This document shows positions 1-4,998 of a stretch of DNA of 8,473 bases, piece after piece (within the stretch, counting starts at the first letter, position 1; each line of letters starts with the position of its first letter). The position numbers and the translations under genes are program-made. The stretch is from positions 1 through 8,473 of the forward strand of contig JAITCJ010000109.1 of NCBI GenBank assembly GCA_031283145.1, read 5' to 3'. This stretch comes from Holophagales bacterium. Lineage in GTDB: Bacteria; Acidobacteriota; Holophagae; Holophagales; Holophagaceae. The notes beneath the pieces are model-generated. The model saw only the letters and a program-made list of their open reading frames with translations, was not told the DNA's origin and did no database searches.

Positions 1-70
1 ACATAAAACAGAGATCGCGGACATCGTAAATGAAGTAAACAAAAGGCGCGCGAGGTGGCAGCCGCAATAA
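1..70 (+). CDS. 3' end of an unidentified convergent gene (partial)
   Basis: The reading frame starting at base 2 is open from the window edge to a TAA at 68-70 and encodes about 22 residues ending KRRARWQPQ. The composition (charged, with an acidic/hydrophobic helix-like stretch EIADIVNEVNK followed by a basic tail) looks like a real C-terminus. It stops 6 bases before the stop codon of the OB-fold gene on the other strand, a tail-to-tail arrangement that is common at an operon boundary. Too little is visible to assign a family; it could equally be a chance open frame. Confidence 0.4.
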   Translation, partial: HKTEIADIVNEVNKRRARWQPQ

Positions 71-76
71 ATTGAT

Positions 77-646
77 TCATTGAACGAACTTGCATTTTTT
101 TAGCATCACGCTGCCCATATACAGCCCATCAACTCTTGCCATGAACCAGATTTTTTGTCCTTTCCGCAGCCCCGCTACTTTTTGTTTCTGGTTGTTATTA
201 AATTCAGCGTGCGTCTCGTTAAACCTGTCGCCTGTTTCTAAAAGGACAAGCAAATTGTCAAACATATCTTTATTGATGCTATCTACCTTGCCGATTAACA
301 CTACAGTTTTCCGTTTGTATTTGTCGTCCGCCGCCACTTCGTTGTCCGGATATTCCTTGTGCAGAGCCACAACAGAAATAGTCTTTGCTTTAAGGTCTTC
401 CAGGGCTTTGGCCGAACGCTCCGCCTCCGCCTCCTTCGCCTTTTCCCTCGCATCCTGCATTGTCTTTAAAGCCCTTTTTTGCTTGGGCGTCATGTTGGAT
501 AAAATAATGGGAATAATAACCTGAGATAACATTCCTATAACGATTAAAGACCCGCATCCGATTCCAATACAGGCTAACGAACCTCGTTTTTTCTTTTGCC
601 CTTGACCTGGTTCTATTTCGCTAGTGTTTAAATCTTCTCCGTTCAT
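77..646 (-). CDS. membrane-anchored OB-fold (tRNA_anti-like) protein
   Basis: 189 residues. A basic N-terminal segment (QKKKRG, residues 17-22) precedes a hydrophobic stretch at about 23-50, so the protein is probably anchored in the inner membrane. Residues 53-90 form a charged Ala/Glu/Lys helix, likely a stalk. Residues 90-189 match the tRNA_anti-like OB-fold family (PF12869) as I know it: an AL..EY..NE.AAD.KYK.K opening, VVLIGKVDSI as the first strands, LRKGQKIWF in the middle and a closing VMLKKCKFV. Members are usually small lipoproteins or membrane proteins of unknown role found in prophages and accessory islands. There are cysteines at 26 and 31 but no convincing lipobox, so I favour a transmembrane anchor. 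It lies beyond the lysis genes, separated by a 440-base gap, and has a promoter-like sequence just upstream, which suggests separate expression as an accessory (moron) gene. Function unknown; fold assignment fairly sure. Confidence 0.7.
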   Translation of the reverse strand: MNGEDLNTSEIEPGQGQKKKRGSLACIGIGCGSLIVIGMLSQVIIPIILSNMTPKQKRALKTMQDAREKAKEAEAERSAKALEDLKAKTISVVALHKEYPDNEVAADDKYKRKTVVLIGKVDSINKDMFDNLLVLLETGDRFNETHAEFNNNQKQKVAGLRKGQKIWFMARVDGLYMGSVMLKKCKFVQ

Positions 647-657
647 GATTATCCCAT

Positions 658-669
658 ATAAAATTTTAT
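658..669. repeat. perfect 12-bp palindrome (possible operator)
   Basis: ATAAAATTTTAT is fully self-complementary. It lies between the candidate -10 hexamer, which it overlaps by two bases, and the start codon of the OB-fold gene. That is a natural position for a repressor site, but AT-rich palindromes of this size also arise by chance. Confidence 0.25.
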
Positions 670-696
670 TATACTGAGTTTATCTCCCAAACGCAA
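668..696 (-). promoter_or_regulatory. candidate sigma-70-type promoter for the OB-fold gene
   Basis: On the minus strand a perfect TATAAT lies at 673-668, with TTGCGT at 696-691 as a weak -35 candidate, giving a 17-base spacer. The start codon of the OB-fold gene follows about 22 bases after the -10. The -10 is strong but the -35 matches the consensus only in its first three bases, so this is a prediction. Confidence 0.4.
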
Positions 697-728
697 ACAA
701 ACAAAGCGCAAGAGAGCCAGTCGCAAAA

Positions 729-802
729 CGCCGGTTTCGCGACTTCAACGGAGTTGCTAGGCTGTGCCAGAATGGTGCCGGACGCGACACTGGAGCGGAA
801 GG
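729..802. repeat. 74-bp direct repeat, copy 1
   Basis: This stretch recurs 117 bases downstream at 846-919 with 71 of 74 positions identical; the differences are at 733/850, 757/874 and 758/875. The core reads GTTTCGCGACTTCAACGGAG, then after a variable pair AGGCTGTGCCAGAATGG, and ends ACTGGAGCGGAAGG. It sits in the gap between the last lysis gene and the OB-fold gene and has a higher GC content than its flanks. No convincing gene spans it. It may be a dispersed genomic repeat or the remnant of a duplicated coding segment. Confidence 0.85.
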
Positions 803-845
803 CGTCATTACGGGCGCGGACAGAAACGGGGTTTTGCAATTACCT

Positions 846-919
846 CGCCAGTTTCGCGACTTCAACGGAGTTGACAGGCTGTGCCAGAATGGTGCCGGAC
901 GCGACACTGGAGCGGAAGG
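846..919. repeat. 74-bp direct repeat, copy 2
   Basis: Second copy of the repeat at 729-802, in the same orientation, separated by a 43-base spacer (803-845). On the minus strand one frame reads SGTILAQPVNSVEVAKLAR then a stop, which looks protein-like, but it is preceded by a stop and has no start codon. The rest of the gap (920-1090) holds a G-rich run near 991-1009, the inverted repeat at 1038-1061, and no gene that I can see. Confidence 0.85.
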
Positions 920-1037
920 TCGAATATTCAAGTCATACTGTTGACACTGGTATAAAAGTATTGAAAATATTGGCTTTTTTGGGGCTTTTTTGGTGGCGGG
1001 GGCGGGGGGTTTCTGTGCCGTTTATCGTCCGTAAGTG

Positions 1038-1061
1038 TTGAAAATTTCCTGTAATTTTCAA
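1038..1061. repeat. inverted repeat, 9-bp stem with 6-nt loop
   Basis: TTGAAAATT at 1038-1046 pairs exactly with AATTTTCAA at 1053-1061. It lies about 30 bases after the stop of the last lysis-block gene and could be a transcript-end hairpin or a protein-binding site. The stem is AT-rich and no U-tract follows on the minus strand, so it is not a canonical intrinsic terminator. Between it and the stop codon, two copies of GGGGGACT (minus strand) are separated by three bases (about 1066-1084). Confidence 0.4.
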
Positions 1062-1090
1062 AAACAGTCCCCCATTAGTCCCCCAAATTT

Positions 1091-1423
1091 TCATTTTTTC
1101 CCAACCGAAAGAAGCGTTATAAGTCTTGATTCCATGCGGGCCTCGGATTCACGAAACATCTCGCAAAGCTCTTTATGATTTGGGATTTCGCTGATTCTCT
1201 CTTTGATGTTCTCCAGTTCGGCAATTTGAGTGCCGCGCTGTTCTTTTATTTCAGTGACGTCCTTTCGCAGTTCGTCTATACGATCCCAAACTGTTGATAT
1301 GCTGTGCTTATAGGCGGCTTCTATCTTCTCAATTTGGCCGTTCAACGATTTCCATATCGCGCCAACCAGCGCGCCAACTATCATAATCACTATTCCTAAA
1401 AGCCATTCAAATCCGACACTCAT
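1091..1423 (-). CDS. small membrane-anchored coiled-coil protein, last gene of the lysis block
   Basis: 110 residues: one N-terminal transmembrane segment (about 6-26, WLLGIVIMIVGALVGAIW) followed by a long charged helix with heptad-like spacing (about 27-85) and a segment SEIPNHKEL before the C-terminus. This layout resembles the small DUF2730-type proteins (Mu gp25-like) and other membrane-anchored coiled-coil proteins in phage lysis regions, but I cannot confirm a family from the sequence alone. The start is well supported: AAAGGAG lies about 6 bases upstream, and the ATG overlaps the stop of the Rz1-like gene as ATGA, indicating coupled translation. A role as an antiholin-like or accessory lysis protein is inference. 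Confidence 0.7.
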   Translation of the reverse strand: MSVGFEWLLGIVIMIVGALVGAIWKSLNGQIEKIEAAYKHSISTVWDRIDELRKDVTEIKEQRGTQIAELENIKERISEIPNHKELCEMFRESEARMESRLITLLSVGKK

Positions 1424-1812
1424 TTTTTCTCCTTTGTTTCGCTTTGATAGGCTTTAAGTCGTGATTCAAGGTCTAATGCCCAGGCCGTCAAAAGTTCCCT
1501 GTCAGCCAGCAGTGCCTTGACGAGTTCTTGAATAGTCGGGGCCTTTGTCAGTTGCGAGCTTGGCAATACGGGGCGCGGCGGTATTTGAGGCTCCGGAGCC
1601 GGAACAGGCACGTATTCACGCACTATGACCTTTTCAGGCGGTGGCGCGGGGGGGCATGGGGGGCATGGAACGCAGCCGATAAGCAATAAAAATATGTGAC
1701 TGGCCAATAGATAAACACTGGTTTTTCTGAAAATATTGGCGTAAATATTAGCTTTGCAATGGGGGCAAAATACCCCCATGTGGCCACCCGCATGGATACT
1801 GGATTTTTTCAT
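1420..1812 (-). CDS. Rz1-like outer-membrane spanin lipoprotein
   Basis: 130 residues from the ATG that overlaps the Rz-like stop as ATGA. A hydrophobic segment ends in a lipobox, LLIGC, with the lipidated Cys at 47. A Pro/Cys-rich run follows (VPCPPCPPAPPP, then VPVPAPEPQIPPRP), and the C-terminal third is helical. A lipobox followed by proline-rich sequence directly downstream of an Rz-like gene is the hallmark of o-spanins, which sit in the outer membrane and join the i-spanin to fuse the membranes at lysis. Oddly, 46 residues precede the lipid Cys, far longer than usual, and include FCPHCK (15-20). An internal ATG (1779-1777) would leave 35 residues before the Cys. A start at 1845 would add 11 residues but lacks the overlap logic of the neighbours. 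The coding DNA of the Cys-Pro run carries G7 and G6 tracts (1648-1654, 1658-1663, plus strand). Confidence 0.72.
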   Translation of the reverse strand: MKKSSIHAGGHMGVFCPHCKANIYANIFRKTSVYLLASHIFLLLIGCVPCPPCPPAPPPEKVIVREYVPVPAPEPQIPPRPVLPSSQLTKAPTIQELVKALLADRELLTAWALDLESRLKAYQSETKEKK

Positions 1813-2165
1813 AAGGTTCCTTCCTGTAGCTGATCCAATGCCCATGCCACAAGTTCTTGCGTGTCGTCCGGCGCGGTCGCGTCCAGAATCGTCCGCGCTT
1901 TGACTTCCGCCCTGACGCGCTGTATGGCGGCTGTAACGGCGGCTTTGGCTATGATGTCAGATTGCGTTTTTGCCTCTGTCTTAATACGCTCTATGGCCTC
2001 GCTCTGAGAGGCCACGAGGGTTGTCAGAGTGCTGTTTTCGGCCTGGAGCGCGCCGATTTTTATATTTAGTTCGGCTATGGTCGCGTTCTGGTTGGTTATC
2101 ACCTTGAGCAACAAGCCGCTTGCGGCTATTGCCGCCAAAAGCATGAAAAACAGTAGTTTTTTCAT
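1809..2165 (-). CDS. Rz-like inner-membrane spanin
   Basis: 118 residues: MKKLLFFMLLAAIAASGLLL forms an N-terminal signal anchor (about 3-21), followed by a long Ala/Glu/Gln-rich helix with heptad-like leucines (about 24-95) and a short C-terminal segment. This is the layout of i-spanins: an inner-membrane anchor with a periplasmic coiled coil that binds the Rz1-type lipoprotein encoded next door. The chosen ATG has GGAG about 6 bases upstream and overlaps the preceding stop as ATGA. A start four codons earlier is possible but less likely. Identity rests on topology plus position before the lipoprotein; sequence similarity to a specific Rz family is not evident by eye. Confidence 0.7.
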   Translation of the reverse strand: MKKLLFFMLLAAIAASGLLLKVITNQNATIAELNIKIGALQAENSTLTTLVASQSEAIERIKTEAKTQSDIIAKAAVTAAIQRVRAEVKARTILDATAPDDTQELVAWALDQLQEGTL

Positions 2166-2377
2166 GCGCCGCTCCATGTTTTGGAACGCAGGGTTTGAAT
2201 CACATCCAAGAGGACGCTTGCGGCTTGATCCTGTTTTTCTTTCATTTCACGCCGCTCTTTTTTAACGATTGCCAGCTCGTCTATCAGTTCGGCAATTTTA
2301 CGAACTTGATCAGTGTCAGGCGCTGTAACGGATTTAAGCAGGGCCGCCACTTCATCCTCACTCAAAAATTTTTCCAT
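2162..2377 (-). CDS. small coiled-coil protein with a FliM-like N-terminal motif
   Basis: 71 residues, no membrane segment, mostly a charged helix (about 24-65). The N-terminus, MEKFLSEDEVAALLKSV, resembles the N-terminal CheY-binding motif of the flagellar switch protein FliM (consensus LSQ(D/E)EIDALL). The rest does not look like FliM. The start is supported by GGGAGG 7 bases upstream. The gene overlaps the preceding one by 20 bases and the next by an ATGA, so it is part of the lysis operon. The resemblance may be convergent. No function assigned. Confidence 0.65.
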   Translation of the reverse strand: MEKFLSEDEVAALLKSVTAPDTDQVRKIAELIDELAIVKKERREMKEKQDQAASVLLDVIQTLRSKTWSGA

Positions 2378-2558
2378 TTTGCGCCTCCCTCAGCCTTGTC
2401 AATAGCTCCCCGCACTGCTCTTTGTAGATGTCGCGCTCTGTGGTTAAATGCGCGTTCTCGTTTTTCAGTCGTTGTATTTCCCGCAATAGCTCAGATACGG
2501 GGGCGCTGTGCCGGTTTCGGTTTATCCATAGGGCATCCATTATTCGCGTCCAGACCAT
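2358..2558 (-). CDS. small coiled-coil protein between holin and spanin genes
   Basis: 66 residues. A short N-terminal part (VWTRIMDALWINRNRH) is followed by a charged helix (about 20-60) containing RLKNENAHLTTERD, a typical coiled coil. No transmembrane segment or signal is evident. The start overlaps the holin-like stop by one base (TAATG) and has AAGGA nearby, so expression is coupled. Unknown function; by position it could be a lysis regulator or accessory factor, but nothing in the sequence proves this. Confidence 0.62.
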   Translation of the reverse strand: MVWTRIMDALWINRNRHSAPVSELLREIQRLKNENAHLTTERDIYKEQCGELLTRLREAQNGKIFE

Positions 2559-2782
2559 TATTTTTCCTTGTCAATAGCCTCGGCGAAGCGACCGACAGTA
2601 ACCGCGCTGAAACTGGTTACTATCATGGTTGTCGCAAGGTCTTTAACGCTGCCGCTCATTTCAAATTTGAGACCCAACAGACACAAAGAGCAGCAGAGCA
2701 GAAAGGCTCCCAGGCACAAATACCGCCTCAAGCTCGGTTCACCATCGCCTTCGCTCAATAACCTTGATAGCCATTTAAGCAT
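2558..2782 (-). CDS. putative holin (two-helix small membrane protein)
   Basis: 74 residues with a basic amphipathic N-terminus, a strong hydrophobic segment at about 20-40 (YLCLGAFLLCCSLCLLGL) and a second, weaker one at about 48-66 (DLATTMIVTSFSAVTVG), ending in a charged tail EAIDKEK. Size, two membrane helices, charged C-terminus and location in a block with a muramidase and spanins fit a holin, which would make the inner-membrane lesions that release the endolysin. The first helix is Cys-rich. The start has GGAGG 7 bases upstream and overlaps the methyltransferase stop by 8 bases. No holin family is recognisable by eye, so the role is inferred from context. Confidence 0.6.
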   Translation of the reverse strand: MLKWLSRLLSEGDGEPSLRRYLCLGAFLLCCSLCLLGLKFEMSGSVKDLATTMIVTSFSAVTVGRFAEAIDKEK

Positions 2783-3545
2783 TTACCGCCTCCAGTTTGA
2801 GTATTGGCTGGCGGCTGGCGGCCTCAATGCGCCTGCACGCCGCGTCAAAATATGCTTCTGTCTTTTCAATGCCGATAAATGTTCGGCCTGTCCGCATACA
2901 GGCAACACCCGTTGAGCCGCTGCCCATGAACGGGTCTAAAACGACAGTCCATTCTGAGCGGACAGAGAGCAGCCATTCCATGAGCGCAACGGGTTTCTCA
3001 GTCGGATGTTTTTTATTTGTGAGTGTAATTGTCTGACATGTAAAAAAACCGTTGCCATAATTAAAAATGTCATCCTCGCATATCGGTTTAACAGATAATG
3101 ATCCTGAACTTGCCGCGATAATATATTCACATTGTGACCTGAACCAGCCTTGTCGCGGGCGCGTCCCCTCTCCCTTATTCCACGGGATTATCCCGCGATA
3201 GACCCACCCGCCAATCTGCACGGCGTCTATCATCACAGGCAAGTTCCGCCAATCTATAAAAGTAAAGCAAACACCGCCCGGAACAGTTACGTCCAGACAC
3301 ATTTCAAGCCAATCACTACACCACAATAAGAAACTTCTTTGGTCGCGGTTATCTCCGGCGAAATTTGTATAATCTATTTGAGTGTATTTTTTGCCTGATT
3401 CCCGATTTCTGTCACCTCTTGTGAACCCGCCGCTGCTATACGGCGGGTCGGTTATCACAGCATTAACAGATTGTTTTAGCGTGGGAAGTATTTCCCGACA
3501 GTTCCCCAGATAAAGCGCGGCGTTTTCAAAACGCTCAACTCGCAT
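2775..3545 (-). CDS. solitary DNA adenine-type methyltransferase (N6_N4_Mtase family)
   Basis: 256 residues. The catalytic motif IV DPPY is at 33-36, HPTEKP at 180-185, and the S-adenosylmethionine-binding motif I, DPFMGSGSTG, at 204-213, followed by FIGIEKTEAYFDAA. Catalytic motif before cofactor motif is the beta-class order of PF01555 enzymes. DPPY rather than SPPY points to N6-adenine methylation, but N4-cytosine cannot be excluded. The middle, about 40-170, should contain the target-recognition part. Length is normal for a complete enzyme and no key motif is missing. No endonuclease gene is next to it, so it is probably an orphan phage enzyme that modifies phage DNA against host restriction or alters host regulation. 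It sits inside the lysis block, overlapping the muramidase gene upstream by 11 bases and the holin-like gene downstream by 8. GGAGG lies 8 bases before its ATG. Confidence 0.92.
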   Translation of the reverse strand: MRVERFENAALYLGNCREILPTLKQSVNAVITDPPYSSGGFTRGDRNRESGKKYTQIDYTNFAGDNRDQRSFLLWCSDWLEMCLDVTVPGGVCFTFIDWRNLPVMIDAVQIGGWVYRGIIPWNKGEGTRPRQGWFRSQCEYIIAASSGSLSVKPICEDDIFNYGNGFFTCQTITLTNKKHPTEKPVALMEWLLSVRSEWTVVLDPFMGSGSTGVACMRTGRTFIGIEKTEAYFDAACRRIEAASRQPILKLEAVNA

Positions 3546-4047
3546 TTGGAACCTCCGCCGCCCGTTTGAGCCAGCCTTTCAGGAACTTTTGAGAGGCGGG
3601 ACGCGCGGCGGCGATTGCGCGGTAATGCTCTGCGGACACGAGGCAAAGCACTTCCAGCAGTTCCGCAGGATCGCAGTTATTCAGCGCGGCGAGCGTCAAT
3701 GGTCCAAGACGTCCATCAACCGTAAGGGCCGCTTTATACTCGCCATTAAGGACTTGTTGGGACAAAATGATGGCAGTCGTAACGCCCATATTCACAGCCA
3801 TATCAAACAACTTGGTTGCCACGCGCTGGTTATTAATGCCGTCAAATTTCCAATAATCTGCATAGTAAATGGCCTCGACTTTATAACGCGAAATGGCCTT
3901 TAATTCTTGTTTGGTGGTTATTCCGTGTCTTTGCGCGGTTTTGAGTGTAATGCCGTAATTCGTGGCGCCGCCTGGGTCCGCTGGGTCATCAGACCAGCCG
4001 CCCTCGTGTTTGAGTGTGTATGCAAGCGCGGGTTCAAAATTCGCCAT
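3535..4047 (-). CDS. GH108 N-acetylmuramidase (phage endolysin)
   Basis: 170 residues, the usual length for glycoside hydrolase family 108. The family signature is near the N-terminus: KHEGGWSDDPADPGGATNYG (13-32), with Glu15 in the EGG motif as the expected catalytic acid. The central region contains TKLFDMAVNMGV, and the C-terminal half (VDGRLGPLTLAALN.CDP...) matches the family's predicted peptidoglycan-binding part (PG_binding_3). The enzyme should cleave the beta-1,4 bond between N-acetylmuramic acid and N-acetylglucosamine. No signal peptide or signal anchor is seen, so export to the wall would need a holin, consistent with the holin candidate two genes on. The start has GAGG 7 bases upstream and the gene overlaps the preceding one by 14 bases. 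Confidence 0.93.
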   Translation of the reverse strand: MANFEPALAYTLKHEGGWSDDPADPGGATNYGITLKTAQRHGITTKQELKAISRYKVEAIYYADYWKFDGINNQRVATKLFDMAVNMGVTTAIILSQQVLNGEYKAALTVDGRLGPLTLAALNNCDPAELLEVLCLVSAEHYRAIAAARPASQKFLKGWLKRAAEVPNAS

Positions 4048-4522
4048 TTAACGCCTCAATTCTTTTGGGTTCATTACCTTTTGCCAGTTTCATCGCTATG
4101 CTCTCAGGCGTGGCTGGACTCACAATGAATACACCCGCTCTGCTGAGGACTTCCGCAGCGTATTGGGCGCAGTGATACTCGCTTTTTACCAAGCGCAAGC
4201 CAAGCAGTGTCTTCCAGAGGTTTTGAAAGCTGTATTTCCTGTCCAGCTCGTCAAGGGCAAAAGCCAGCGCTCTGGGATTCCACTGCGCGTCCGATGGGAG
4301 CCAATAGGCTCCGTCAAGTTCATGGCTCAAGGGTCTGGCTCGTGTGCCTTTGAATGGATAGGCGTCCAATACCATCAGGCGGTTTCCCCACCATACGGCA
4401 ATTCCGACATGGCTCCAGCGGCTCTTGGTTGCCCACTGGACGATACGGGCGGCCAGGCCGCAGCCACGCCAGAGAATCACATCGCCTGATTTTATGCCGT
4501 TGCGGGCGGATGGATAGCGCAT
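4034..4522 (-). CDS. permuted-papain (YiiX/NlpC-P60-like) peptidase or amidase
   Basis: 162 residues from the ATG that overlaps the preceding stop as TAATG, with CGAGG close upstream. Motifs appear in permuted order: GDVIL (13-17), SHVGI (37-41) with His38 as the likely catalytic histidine, then YHCAQYAAEVL (116-126) with Cys118 as the likely nucleophile. His before Cys is characteristic of the permuted NlpC/P60 clan (YiiX/YebB-like) rather than classical NlpC/P60 enzymes. Members cleave amide bonds in peptidoglycan peptides or in other amides or lipids. Between the fibre genes and the muramidase it may be a second lysis enzyme or a tail-linked wall hydrolase. No signal peptide is seen. An upstream ATG at 4543 would add seven residues but overlaps the previous gene by 22 bases. 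Confidence 0.75.
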   Translation of the reverse strand: MRYPSARNGIKSGDVILWRGCGLAARIVQWATKSRWSHVGIAVWWGNRLMVLDAYPFKGTRARPLSHELDGAYWLPSDAQWNPRALAFALDELDRKYSFQNLWKTLLGLRLVKSEYHCAQYAAEVLSRAGVFIVSPATPESIAMKLAKGNEPKRIEALNGEF

Positions 4523-4998
4523 TATGCCTCGCTCTCCGGCCATTCGAGTTTCGGAAGCGTTTCAAACAGTTCCTCAAGCGTGGGCATATCCTGCTCACCT
4601 GCCAGCACAGCGCCCATGACTTGATAGCACTGCGCCCAGGTCGCGTCACGGGCTGTAACGCAGTAGGCGGCTTCAAGCCGGAACTGCGGGACGGCGCTTG
4701 TGACATATGTGCAAGCTGACATAATGCCGTCATATCCCCGCGTCCGCGCGAATGCGTCAAGGCGATTCTGCACGGCGTCTGTATATTGCGCCGTTATCTG
4801 CTCAAGTGTTGGCGGGGGCGGGGGTGGCGGGGCTTCCAGATAGGGCGTTCCATCGTCATGCCACTTAATGAGCAGACCGCTGGAATGCTTTGCGAAAATT
4901 TCGGCGTGTTGTTCTTCTGTGAGTTCAACGCACGGATCAACGCCATTTTTATCAAGAAAAAATCCCCAAGTGTTATTACGTTTACCTGTATATATCAT
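4522..4998 (-). CDS. tail fibre assembly-like protein
   Basis: 158 residues from the ATG that overlaps the collagen-fibre stop as ATGA; an ATG at 5010 would add four residues (MGAG). The N-terminal half (1-55) has a compact beta-like segment ending SSGLLIKWHDDGTPYLE. A run of seven prolines (57-63) forms a linker, and the C-terminal half is a helical domain with ARTRGYDGIMSACTY, FRLEAAY and ARDATW, closing with LPKLEWP. This matches the common protein encoded directly after phage fibre genes that helps fold or trimerise the fibre. The assignment rests on that pattern and on position. The proline run is encoded by a G-rich plus-strand tract at 4811-4832 that could form a weak G-quadruplex. Confidence 0.68.
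   Translation of the reverse strand: MIYTGKRNNTWGFFLDKNGVDPCVELTEEQHAEIFAKHSSGLLIKWHDDGTPYLEAPPPPPPPTLEQITAQYTDAVQNRLDAFARTRGYDGIMSACTYVTSAVPQFRLEAAYCVTARDATWAQCYQVMGAVLAGEQDMPTLEELFETLPKLEWPESEA

Noticed and set aside
729..919. Template/variable repeat pair of a diversity-generating retroelement
   Set aside because: Only three mismatches, not concentrated at adenines, no reverse transcriptase gene in the window, and the repeats are not in a receptor gene.
680..931. Minus-strand 83-codon open frame across the 74-bp repeats
   Set aside because: It is an artefact of the repeated DNA: the protein simply duplicates the repeat, is low in complexity (PSAPVSRPAPFW twice), has no ribosome-binding site and resembles no family.
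754..1041. Plus-strand 95-codon open frame over the same repeats
   Set aside because: Same repeat artefact; its C-terminal part reads through the T-rich and G-rich low-complexity stretch and no ribosome-binding site is evident.
1038..1061. Intrinsic terminator of the lysis operon
   Set aside because: The stem is AT-rich and the minus strand after it reads CACTTACGG, with no U-tract, so I list it only as an inverted repeat.
4320..4760. Minus-strand 146-codon frame overlapping the assembly-like and permuted-papain genes
   Set aside because: Arg/Pro-rich shadow in another frame without a family signature; both overlapped genes have motifs and start/stop coupling.
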